A stretch of 64,000 nucleotides of DNA from Triatoma infestans. Lineage: Eukaryota; Arthropoda; Insecta; Hemiptera; Reduviidae. The stretch is from NCBI GenBank assembly GCA_011037195.1, contig JAAEAF010002581.1:62001-126000 (forward strand), read 5' to 3'. The position numbers and the translations under genes were made by a program. Shown piece by piece: positions 55,080 through 64,000 of the stretch (positions within the stretch are counted from its first letter, which is position 1; each line of letters starts with the position of its first letter). The notes under the pieces were generated by a model. That model was not told where the DNA came from and made no database searches. It was given only the letters and a program-made list of their open reading frames with translations.

Positions 55080-55470
55080 CTGGCTCTTAGGGCTTTAGTA
55101 TCACTTTATAGATGAATTTTATTTTGTAGTTTTAAAACTAACAAATAAATAGTTACTCTATAAACCATTGTAGCCCTTTTTTTGAGAAAATCGTTGAGAA
55201 TAAAAATTCCATATATATTCTTGAAGGATATAAGGACCGAAACTATTGTGTGTCCGAATCCGATGCGAATACATAATATACGATTGCGGATACTATAATA
55301 TTTGTTACAGTTCCATTTTGAGACTCTTTTTTCAAAATCCAAACAAAAAACACACAACATTCATATACAGTCCGCATGCGAAAAACTTTTCTTTGGAGAC
55401 ATCGGTGGAAAACTAAATTTCGAAATTCAGCACGATCGCATTACTTTCTCTTGCAGGTGTAAGAGAAAGT
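55080..55470 (+). mobile_element. Family A 3' part, head-to-tail with next copy
   Basis: CTAACAAATAAATAGTTACT near the start is decayed. TTTTGAGAAAATCGTTGAGA and TCGGTGGAAAACTAAATTTC follow, and CTTTCTCTTGCAGGTGTAAG plus AGAAAGTA end it at about 55471. Only AAAAAT separates it from the TCTGG start of the next copy. Confidence 0.7.
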
Positions 55471-55477
55471 AAAAAAT

Positions 55478-56098
55478 TCTGGTGTCCAACAACTTTCTCT
55501 TACTCCAGTTTTCAAAATTGTAATTGACAAATTTTGTAGTTAGTATACCAAATTTAATGAAATTCGTCGGTCTTTTTTTGGGAGAAAATCAGAAACTCTG
55601 GAAAAAAAAAACTGCTCAGTAAAAACATACTTTCAATTTTTCTAATTTTCTTAAAACTCAGAATTTTGGCAATCTATTTATTTCTAATTAATTTTATGTA
55701 GATGGTTTAAATGTATAATCAACTAAGATATCACTTTAGAGGCAAACATTAACCCTGCCCTCCTCCAAAAGCACGCTTAAATGAGTTAAACCGGGAGAAA
55801 TGTTTCAAATAAAAGTTGTAGCTCTTTGTATGTGTAGTTGATATACCAAGTTTAAAGAAAATCGTCGAGAAAATTGCAAAAAAGTGAAGAAAAAAAAAAT
55901 CAGTAAAGTGGTACTTCCGTTTGAGGAATTTTGACAGATAATGTACCGTCCGGATTCCATGGTGATACCCAAACGGAATATCAGGTTTGAACTTTCTGCG
56001 ATTCTTGTTATTGAGCTGGTGATATTTCCGGTGAAAACGCGATATTGAAAATGTGGCACCTTTACAATAGTTTCTCTTACTAGGGTCAAGAGAAAGTA
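55478..56098 (+). mobile_element. Family A element, shortened
   Basis: Starts TCTGGTGTCCAACAACTTTC, in which the CACTCACAC part is lost. Internal deletion leaves roughly one module. It ends GTTTCTCTTACTAGGGTCAA plus GAGAAAGTA. Minus-strand frames of 116 and 141 residues here are repeat-derived. Confidence 0.82.
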
Positions 56099-56454
56099 AA
56101 AATATTTTATTTTTATTGTTCTGTGCCTTGGTTGATGTAGGTAAATAAAAACCATTATTTTTATTTTGAAACATTTTTATCAGAAAAGTTAATTATAGGG
56201 ATTTTCTGTTTAAGGTGAAAATTTAGACGAAACTCTATAAACCCATTTTCTTTTTTTTCTGGTGCTACAGTGAGACGGTCTTTGGGCTGTTAAATTGTAT
56301 AGACCACTAAGCGATGGCTAAACGGGCACTTGCTCCTTATATATCTCATATTCAACCTCACAATGTCCAGCATCGAGCCACATAGTTTAAGCCGACTATT
56401 TTTTCATCACGTTTCCAGGAGTACTCTCCATTCGGTCTACTGGCTGGCTATCCT
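56099..56454. other. No gene recognised
   Basis: Mixed composition, no recognised feature. Confidence 0.4.
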
Positions 56455-56535
56455 GCAGACATGGCCATTACCATTCTACACGAACTTGGTGAATTTGCTC
56501 TGACGATGGATGAATATCTGCGGACCCACCCACAG
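56455..56535 (+). repeat. Fold-back family E, partial
   Basis: CTACACGAACTTGGTGAATT, TGCTCTGACGATGGATGAAT and GCGGACCCACCCACAGTTTC: the centre and tail of family E with the right arm deleted in between. Confidence 0.65.
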
Positions 56536-57424
56536 TTTCAACAATATAATAATTCTGTTAATTGATTTAATTGTAAATTATAAGAGGCTTTGGTTACAAA
56601 TTACATACTCCATCTTGTCAAGATTACAAGGTCTCTACTTATTTGTGATTTCTAACAACATACAAACAACAATTTTATTTCGGTTTGAAATAGGTAATTA
56701 TTATTTTTTTTTTTTTACATTAAAAATAGATAAAACTTTGGTGAATGTAAAAACATTAAGAGCCTATTTTCTTTTTTCAGAGAAGATTCCATATTTAGCG
56801 TATTTCTAGTAATAAAATTCTAGAAACGGTGTTATAAAAAGCCTTAAAAGAAGTACTTACTGTACGTAATCTAATCATAGCTTATAGTTTTATTACAAGA
56901 TTCTAATAAAATAATTAAATAATTTTACAGTTTTCCCTTTTACTTTTAAATTATGATTAATAATTTATTCCTTTTAAGGAATCCTATTATATATTTTATT
57001 TTCCAATGATCTTTTGTTTGATTCCAGTAATATAGTTTACCAGTAAAATTTTGCAACTACTAATCCCATGTTCTTGCACAAAAACAATACTTTTATTAGT
57101 GACCATGCATTTTTATGGAAGAAAACATTTTGTTTTTAAATAAATAAACTTGATCCCAAAAAATTGTATCATTCCAATGCTTTGCACATGTTCTAAATAT
57201 GGCAGTTTTCTAAAATTCTATATTACATGGAACTAGGACACATCTGTTGTAACTCATAGTCATAACAAAAAAGAAAAGTGAAGAAAGAACATAATAACAA
57301 CAGATGGAAATCGGTTAAAGAGAAAGGATGCCTAGAATCATATTTTAAAATTTTTCTTAAAAGAAATACATACGCCTTCGCATTGAAGTGAGCATATTAT
57401 TTCCAAGGTGAAAAAGTCATTTAA
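56536..57424. other. No gene recognised
   Basis: AT-rich. The 99-residue frame at 56510-56809 begins in fold-back sequence and is not called. Confidence 0.4.
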
Positions 57425-57775
57425 TCAGCAATAATAAATGTTATTGGGGGGGAAAAAGTATGTTGCGAATCTGTTGCTCACATTATGTTCTCCAGATATG
57501 AACGCTGCAAATTTTAGGGCAAAGTTTCTTTTCAGACTAAGAAAAACCTGTCTAGTTACCCAGGGGGGGGGACACACATCAACATCCTGCCCAGTTAAAA
57601 TCAAAAACTCTATTGGGTTCCTGTGAGTTACACGTAAGTTCAGAACAGTTGGAAAGAACTCCACAGTAACCATAACGGGAAATAGGCAAAACTCTCCCAC
57701 AGATATCTCCTATTTCGAACAAAAGTCCTGTATCTATTCTCTGAAAAATTTGTTGAGAAAACTTCACACACTTTC
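57425..57775 (-). other. Unexplained open region on the minus strand
   Basis: Two overlapping frames (91 and 62 residues) have less biased composition than usual here, for example VTVEFFPTVLNLRVTHRNPI and WVTRQVFLSLKRNFALKFAA in one frame. A G/C homopolymer near 57563-57570 would make frameshifts likely. No domain is recognised. It may be a transposon or gene remnant. Confidence 0.2.
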
Positions 57776-57779
57776 TTAT

Positions 57780-58254
57780 TTATACTTTAGAGGAAAGCAT
57801 AAAAAGTTACTGTTCCCTATAAAAAAACCTATAAAAAATAAATTTTTCAAAGGACACTTAGGACAACAGACAGGGTAGTAGATAGTATACAAAGTTTAAA
57901 GAAAATCGTTGGCGCCTTTATAGAGAAAATTGTGGGGAAAAAAAAAAAACAAAAAAAAAACTTCCGTACAGTCCTATAACGCCGGTTGATGGACCGCCCC
58001 AAAACCTTCGTTGTCAGCTGCGGTGGTAGTACTTAAAACGTAATACCAAGTTTAAGCTGACTGCGATTTTTCTTTTTGATATACTTTGTTCCTATACAGA
58101 CTTTTGCTAAAAACTTGTTTTTACGAACTTTGGTACTTTGGTGATTTAAAAAACTTGTATGTTTCGTGATTTCAAACTGAAAACTCCAATTTCGAAAATT
58201 TGATCCCACGATCCAAATTCTCCTCTTACTAGGAGGAGTGAGTAATAGAAAGTA
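57780..58254 (+). mobile_element. Family A 3' part, diverged subfamily
   Basis: CTTTAGAGGAAAGCATAAAA, AAAACCTTCGTTGTCAGCTG and CGGTGGTAGTACTTAAAACG are shared with the copy at 43350. It ends CTCCTCTTACTAGGAGGAGT plus GAGTAATAGAAAGTA. Confidence 0.72.
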
Positions 58255-58974
58255 AAAAATTGTAAACGATAGAAATTACGATAGACAATAATTTTTTCCC
58301 CTTTATTTTTGATTTTTTTCAATTATTATTCAAAACAGGTAACGATACATTAAAAGACAATTCAAGGACAAAGACAAAGTTTACAGGATTTATTTTCTTT
58401 ATTTTTGGATGGAACTTGTAAACACATGTGATTCACTGTAATTATATCAATATTATATTATAAAAATAAAACTTAAGAAAAAAAAATTTAAGTCGTGACT
58501 TTACAATCTTATATGGCCCCGTTATTTTTTATATTTTTGAGTGTTAGTTCCGTTCTGGCCTTAAGTTGCTAGTCACGATGACCATCATATGATAAAGTAG
58601 GGTCTACCACGTGTGCAACGTAGTTATAGGAAGTAGAAGGGTCCTACACGTGTGCTTGTAGATATAGGAAGTAGAAGGAATACACACACAACTTTATATT
58701 CCAACTGAAATCTGTTCTATAAAGGCCGTTTAAAAATATAAATTATCGATCAATGAATTAAACAAACAAACAAGGAATAGAAATGAATTTATTTGTGTTT
58801 TGTTCGTCTTCTAGTTTATTATTAAAAGGCAATGTATTATAGTCGTATTTATAATACGAGTGTGTCTAAAAATATTATATAATATATATATAATTACATT
58901 ATTTATATTTATATAATTATATACAAATACTACGATTTTCTCTAAACTTAGAATGCTTGCTGTATAGGTAAAAA
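58255..58974. other. No gene recognised
   Basis: AT-rich. GGAAGTAGAAGG occurs twice near 58630 and 58668 as part of a local 40 bp duplication. Confidence 0.4.
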
Positions 58975-59247
58975 CGAATCACGTTTATTTGAACTTTTTT
59001 TCTGAAAAACATTATTTTTGAAGGGTATTGAGGGTTGGTCATTTAGTTCAAAAATTTGAATTTACACAAGCTTTGTTGGTTTTATCATAGAGCGCCCCAG
59101 ATAAGGCTGCTCGGTGACCAAAGTAACATCACTACCAGCAATTTTAAGGAGAGCCCAACTAAACATTGTATGGTTGAAATTTTAAAGATAATTTCTTGAT
59201 TAAATTGTATTAGGAGAAAGTTGTGTGAGTGTGTTGCACCAGATTTT
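58975..59247 (-). repeat. Family A, degenerate, terminus intact
   Basis: Mostly decayed, but it ends TTAGGAGAAAGTTGTGTGAG plus TGTGTTGCACCAGA and a T tract, the family A 5' end in minus orientation. Confidence 0.65.
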
Positions 59248-59264
59248 TCTCTTTAGGAAGAATT

Positions 59265-60390
59265 GTATGCATGTATAATATGGAACGACTATCAGTGTGG
59301 ATCCTACTGGACAGGTGGAATACGGAGCAGATCTTTATTATTACAGGCTCTATTTGAACAATTTTATGATAATAACCTTGATTTGCATCATTGGTACATT
59401 GACTTTAAAATGGCCTTTGATAAGGTATTGTACAGGAGTTGTTAAATATTGATGGGGATGCAAATGCCTGTAAAATTGATCAGACTCACAGGTGAGGGTG
59501 ACTTTCAATAATAACACTACTAAAGTGTTGTACACTACTAAGCGGTATGCCGTCTCCTGAATCGTGTAAATGTTGGGCTCAGACAAGAAATCCCATGACT
59601 CCTATCCTCTGGTATACTGGAAATGGCAAACCATTAAATCTTTATCAATCCAGGGGGCTGTATCTGTAATTGTCAGATTCTGATGATGTTTCCCTTATAG
59701 CACGATCAGTAGCGTCACTAAAAAATGCTTGCCAATAGTTGAGTTTTGGAGCCGAAGAGTTATAAGCTGGAGATTGATGAAGCGAAAACAAAGTAAATGG
59801 TGACTAGTCAAAGATTAAGAAGATTTGTAAATTTGCAGGTTGGAGAGTAGAATCATCGCCGGAAACAAATATTTTGGAGCAACTGAACTAATCCTAAGAA
59901 ACAAAAAAGCTAAATCCTCCCGAAAGGCAAAGTCCATCATGAATAAAAAAATAGTTTTCAGGCCAGTCTTTTTACTTATGCTCTGTGACATGCATACTCA
60001 TTTGTGCAGATGAGATTCGGCTTGAGTCCTAGGAAAGAAAGGTGGTACGGACAATTTATGGTTCCATATGGTGAATAGTGTACACCAGAAGAAAGCAGAG
60101 TTAAAGTAGCTTTATGAGAAGAATAATCTGTAACCGTGATTTAGATGGGGCGGCTTCGGTGGTTGGGCCGTTTGCATAAAATTGATGGGCAGCTAGCCCA
60201 CAGAAAAGCGTATGAGGGGCAGCTGCAAGAAAAAGACCCCCATTAAGCTGACTGAAAGATATTGAGGACGACTTATTGAAAATGAATATGATGCAGCGGT
60301 AGAGAAAGGCGCGTGATCGAGACTGGAGTAATTTGTTGAGGGAGGCCAAGGTCCATTACAGACTTGAGAGCCCATCTAATAATAATAACG
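59265..60390 (+). pseudogene. Non-LTR reverse transcriptase remnant
   Basis: The plus strand reads NDYQCGSYWTGG, then LLLQALFEQFYDNNLDLHHW and YIDFKMAFDKV (59287-59433). These are reverse transcriptase motifs 1-3, with the first catalytic aspartate in YIDFK. Then NVGLRQEIP (the GxRQG block) near 59565, LEIDEAKTK near 59769, and finally RLHKIDGQLAHRKAYEG and ARDRDWSNLLREAKVHYRLE up to 60367, followed by a (TAA)n tail. The FxDD catalytic block is lost and many stops and shifts are present. The C-terminal WxxLxxEAKxHxGL pattern is common in RTE-like and related insect elements, but I keep the clade open. The enzyme would copy element RNA at a nicked target. Confidence 0.85.
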
Positions 60391-60924
60391 TTGGTTATAA
60401 AGATTAATTCATTTATTACATAAAATGTACAATTTTATATGTTCAACACAAGTGATATATGTAACATAATCCCAAGAAACAGCTCCAGATGATAGCTACT
60501 GTAAGTGCCGATAGTTAGAGAAAGAACAAACAAATAAAAAGACAGGATCGCTTCGTCACTGTAGTATATCCTAAATTATGAAATTGAACACGATCCAACA
60601 AGCAAAGCAAGTTATATAAGTATTTAATTTATTAACTTAAATCAAAAACAATTTCACTATTACGAGAATAAAGAGTTTTTAAAAAATAAAATGAAATAAA
60701 TAAAATAGAACGCCTTATTAAAAAAAGAGATTGGGTAATTACTTTTAAAGAACAAAAGCCTTTCAAAATCAGCTTTTCCCACTATTGTGATTAATTACCA
60801 TTTTATCATCACTTTCTCTTTTTCTTTTCATTAGAGCGATTATAGTGGAACAAGATAAATGTTCGGAACTTAAAAAAGTATTGCGCAACTTGAGAAGCAT
60901 TCTGTTAACATTATTACTTCGTTT
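60391..60924. other. No gene recognised
   Basis: AT-rich spacer between two convergent LINE remnants. Confidence 0.4.
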
Positions 60925-61335
60925 ATAACCCGGCAACATTCAGGTTTGAAGGGTTCCTGATGCACTCTTGGCAAGTTCGTCGGCTTCCTCGTTGCCAACT
61001 AATCCAAAATGAGAAGAGATCCTCAGCCTGGATAAGGCCCAGCGGCAATTTCAAACGGTAAATGATTCTGTCCTCTTTTTGCAAGTAATCGCTTGTACAG
61101 CGGCCTTTCAGTAAAAAAAAAGTGCGATTTTGCTCTCCGTCGTGGCTTCTAATGATCTCAGAGGTGGCATCTCGCCATCAAAATTCGTAGCTTCCCTATC
61201 CAAGCTGGAAGGAGGATGAATAGACTCAGCATCAGCGTTCTTTCTTGCTCCATGGGCGGAACCGTCAGTAAACACGTACAACCATGGAGGTTAATGGAAC
61301 CTTTGGTGGATTGTTTCTAAAGCTTTGACTTTGAG
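60925..61335 (-). pseudogene. Non-LTR RNase H domain remnant
   Basis: The minus strand reads YVFTDGSAHGARKNADA (about 61278-61228), with the first catalytic aspartate of RNase H, then SSLDREATNFDGEMPPLRSL with the catalytic glutamate. A frame change and a damaged middle with the DS block missing follow. SSHFGLVGNEEADELAKSAS near 60960-61015 carries the final aspartate of the GNxxADxLA motif. The domain would remove RNA from the hybrid made by an I/R1-like element. It differs from the RNase H at 15122 in the CTNFDGE-type block and faces the opposite strand. Confidence 0.82.
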
Positions 61336-61782
61336 TAGTATGGGGGGGGGCGTCATTGACCGGGTCTATTAAGTTCAAGAAGACAGTTAAATAAATTCTT
61401 GGTCCAGGATCCCTGTCTGGGATGAATTCTTGTCGGTTATCAGGTACTAAGTCTTTCTCTTGTAGAATACTTTCTACTTTGTTGGAAATCTAGGAGAACT
61501 TTTCGAAGATATGAACCAATTTTTTTTTCAGCCTTCATGATTAGTTCATATTATCTAAAATTCTTCCCAGAATTTTCAGAATACAAATTAAAATCAGCCT
61601 ATCTCAGATAATCATATATTGAAAAACTTTCTACTTTTGAAGCAAAGCTACCTGGCGTCTCTAGTCTCCCAGAGGGTGGAGTGTAGGAGTGCCAGTACTG
61701 AACGTCTGTTATTTTTAGCGCTCGCATAATTTATCGTAAAGTGAGTTTTGTTTGTGTTATTTAATAATTTTTCAAAAACACA
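61336..61782. other. Unresolved LINE-adjacent sequence
   Basis: It may hold upstream parts of the minus-strand RNase H element, but no frame is readable. GGCGTCTCTAGTCTCCCAGA (61653-61672) and GGGTGGAGTGTAGGAGTGCC are less AT-rich and may be the leader of the following frame. Confidence 0.3.
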
Positions 61783-62094
61783 ATGAACTTATGTACTGAC
61801 CCGAATAGATTGGAGGTTAGCGGCCTACATAAGGCGGTTCACAATAGGTTCCCGGGCAATCAATTAATACTGAATGAGAAAATACCAAGCGCTCATATAT
61901 TTGGAAATATCGATAAAAATATTGGTTTTTGGACATGTCCTTTCTATGCATTACTTTTGAAAAGTAACTTAGCTGGAGAGGACATGATGAAGTTGAGGAC
62001 AGGTAAAATACTTAATAAGATTAACTCTATCAATGGCGAAAAGTGCCCTGAGAATGTAGTATTACGGTTCAATTTTTTCTTATTATACGGATAG
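61783..62094 (+). CDS. Hypothetical 103-residue frame
   Basis: It has an ATG in a fair context (ACACAATGA), preceded by a GC-balanced leader, and a stop at 62092-62094. It reads MNLCTDPNRLEVSGLHKAVH and later NIGFWTCPFYALLLKSNLAG, EDMMKLRTGKILNKINSING. The mixed composition and the start argue mildly for a real or recently dead coding sequence. No family was recognised. It could be the first ORF of a retrotransposon, given LINE remnants next to it, or a first exon. Confidence 0.25.
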   Translation: MNLCTDPNRLEVSGLHKAVHNRFPGNQLILNEKIPSAHIFGNIDKNIGFWTCPFYALLLKSNLAGEDMMKLRTGKILNKINSINGEKCPENVVLRFNFFLLYG

Positions 62095-62692
62095 ACTTCG
62101 ATTAAGGAAAGGATATTCATTGGCAAAAATTCCCTTCATCATCAGAAGAATAATGTCTTGGCCCTCTATAAGCTGCTTTTCCAACAAATTGAATATTACT
62201 TCACCCAGGTGTATACGTAAGAAACTTGTCTAATTCTTGTAAATGGAAATAGGGAACATCCACCTGTTGCAGAAATATACCCTTACAAAGTGAAGATCAT
62301 GATTGCATATTATCATGAAGTGATAATACAATTTTTCAACAAGTTTTCCCATTTATTGTGATAACTTTGAACATTTAAAGTTTTAAAGAAGTAATAAAAA
62401 AGTTGTAACGAACAAACGTTAAAGTGTCAAGTAGGTGACTTTTTTATAGCACTTGTCAATGGATTCAATGTTGTTAATGTTATTTTATGTAATTCTTGGT
62501 CATTTTAATATTCACTTTCAGGAGTGGTACAGGGGAGCATACTAGCTCCCTCGCTTTACACCATTCCTGCGGCTGTACTATCCACTCACCTTCACCTTGC
62601 TGATGTCTCAGCCATGCTGTTCCCCAACATAGATCCCTACAAAATGAAGGAATAGGATTGTGAGTTTCGGTCTTTTTAAAAAAATAAAAAAA
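62095..62692. other. No gene recognised
   Basis: AT-rich. The minus frame at 62480-62737 crosses a fold-back arm and is not called. Confidence 0.35.
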
Positions 62693-62740
62693 CTTGAATT
62701 CTTGCCAACGTTTCGACAAATATATTGTCTTTTTCAAGGC
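62693..62740 (-). repeat. Fold-back-like half element
   Basis: TTGCCAACGTTTCGACAAAT followed by TTGTCTTTTTCAAGGC shows the CCAACGTTTCG core and the CTTTTTCAAGGC spacing of insect fold-back elements. The other arm is missing. Confidence 0.5.
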
Positions 62741-62744
62741 ATAA

Positions 62745-64000
62745 AAAAAATAAAATAAAAAAATATTAAATAATCTTCAAAACATATTAAAGTTGAAAAC
62801 TTATGTAAAATTTTGGAAATATAAAGTTGAGAACACCTCAACAACACAGAGAATAGTGAACAAATGATTTGTTTAATAGTTGAAACAAAGTTTGAAACAT
62901 TAGTTAATTAGTAGTTAACTAAAGTTTAAAATAATATTTTTGGTTTGGTAGAAAGGTGATTTTTTGATGGAGAATTTTTATAAACGGTGAGTTTACAGAG
63001 ATGAGATAACAGATCTGAGAGAAAGAGGCAGACGTTTCTGTTTGTTGCAAATCATTAATATATTGTAGTTTCTCTCATTAGTTTCTCACGGTGCGTATAC
63101 ATATAATTAGCTCGTTTATTAGGGTACCTGTTTGCAGTGAAATTATTTCTCAGGTGGTCGATTGTTTATTTTATATTGTCTGAAAGCATTATTATATGGA
63201 GTGGAGGGGGAGAGGGGCAGCAACTACTGTGGCGCCTCCTGCATCATTATTTGCTTTCTCGAACTATAGCCGCTCGATCTGGCATGACACATGCTGCTAC
63301 CCTAATTGGCTTCTCACACAACACCTTGCTGAACAAGACAGGGTAGAGCTCTAGGTTAAAAGCATTATTATTATTATTATTGTTATTGTTATAGTTTAAG
63401 TAATGAAGGGTTATGAGTGAAGTTTTAACAAAAGGATAACAAATAATTCCAAAGAGAATATACCCTCGAATTGTTTAAAAGAACGAGAAGCTAGTTTTCA
63501 CCACCAGAAGAAATGGGTTCTAATCAAATCAGAAGAAAGTTTTTGAAAATGTTGAAGGAAACTTAATGAAGTTTTTGAAAGGAAAGATGGATGATAATCT
63601 TTTAAATAAAACTAGTGAGCTCTACTTGATGATGCCAAGCTTTCTTTATATATTAGATATGAAATTAGATTAAACTAGTTGGTGAGAAAGAAAGTTTGCA
63701 TAAAGAAATTGTTAATTCAAAAAAAAAAAAAAAAAAAGAAAATAAAGATATATATAAAAAAAAAAGAATGAATAGAATTTCTATTAAGAAAATCTAAAGA
63801 GAAAAATTTGTTAATAATAGGATTAAGAGATATCTTTTATCACCTTGGTGATAAAGAGATAAAATAAGTGATTAAAGCTTTAGGCAATTTGAAAACCAGA
63901 GATTGAAACTGTATTCTTTAGGTCAAGGACAAGTAATAGTTGTTGACTTTTTAAAAATATTTTATTTAAAGATCATTTTAAAAATCTCTAAATAATTGAA
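62745..64000. other. No gene; (ATT)n tract
   Basis: AT-rich. An ATT/GTT repeat lies at 63364-63395, preceded by a 69-residue frame (63137-63346) ending GMTHAATLIGFSHNTLLNKT that could be a LINE end but shows no motif. A-runs lie near 63720. Confidence 0.35.

Noticed and set aside
55749..56174. A 141-residue minus-strand frame, longest in the window
   Set aside because: It lies entirely in family A; frames in the equivalent position of other copies are broken and the protein is not conserved.

Overview
The window looks like AT-rich, intron- and transposon-dominated nuclear DNA of an arthropod, most likely an insect. That inference rests on the kinds of remnants present: mariner and Tc1 transposases, a Helitron, insect-type non-LTR retrotransposons with RNase H and zinc-knuckle C-termini, and a tRNA-derived SINE. 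There are no tight operons and no ribosome-binding-site-led genes, and no host gene can be recognised with confidence. Only three or four short open stretches (22062-22232, 52436-52610 minus, 61783-62094 and perhaps 57425-57775 minus) read like possible exons, and none is identified.

The dominant component is one interspersed family, called here family A (about 0.6-1.2 kb per copy, more than 20 copies or fragments on both strands). Read in its own forward direction it starts TCTGGTGTGAAACACTCACA and carries a subterminal ACTTTCTCTTACTCC. It contains two or three diverged internal modules of about 300 bp and a (CA)n tract at a fixed place, and it ends in a hairpin whose last arm, GGAGTAAGAGAAAGT, is the inverted copy of the subterminal motif. 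Copies lie in A/T tracts. This layout resembles Helentron-associated elements (HINE/DINE-1-like), but no autonomous partner is in the window.

The other components are: (i) a tRNA-derived SINE, six copies; (ii) family C, about 300 bp with a TAATAGGAT-type inverted end, five loci, one tandem; (iii) long fold-back elements (B, and the related E/F group) built on CGAAACGTYGG or CCGAAACCGGTC cores, several with clean 9-13 bp target duplications; (iv) six non-LTR retrotransposon fragments, two of them 5'-truncated copies of one element with perfect 11 and 14 bp target duplications; (v) a complete-looking short Helitron (39882-40763) holding a broken Pif1-type helicase; (vi) mariner and Tc1 pseudogenes; and (vii) a possible solo LTR (50220-50839).

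By region: 1-9 kb holds Tc1, A, SINE and fold-backs. 9-15 kb holds mostly unrecognised sequence, one A copy and two C/LTR-like pieces. 15-19 kb is a nested cluster (fold-back B with a LINE, mariner between A termini, SINE, two A copies). 22-26.5 kb holds C with a nested LINE, fold-back F and a third LINE. 27-36.6 kb is dense in A with nested E, SINE, C and a large CA microsatellite. 37.6-41 kb holds a palindromic-module element and the Helitron. 41-46 kb holds A with nested E and a LINE 3' end. 47-52 kb holds a minisatellite, SINE, hairpins, a solo LTR and mariner. 53-62 kb holds A copies (two head to tail) and two LINE remnants. The nested order gives a relative history: family A is older than the E fold-backs, C and SINEs inserted in it, and B and C are older than the LINEs inserted in them.
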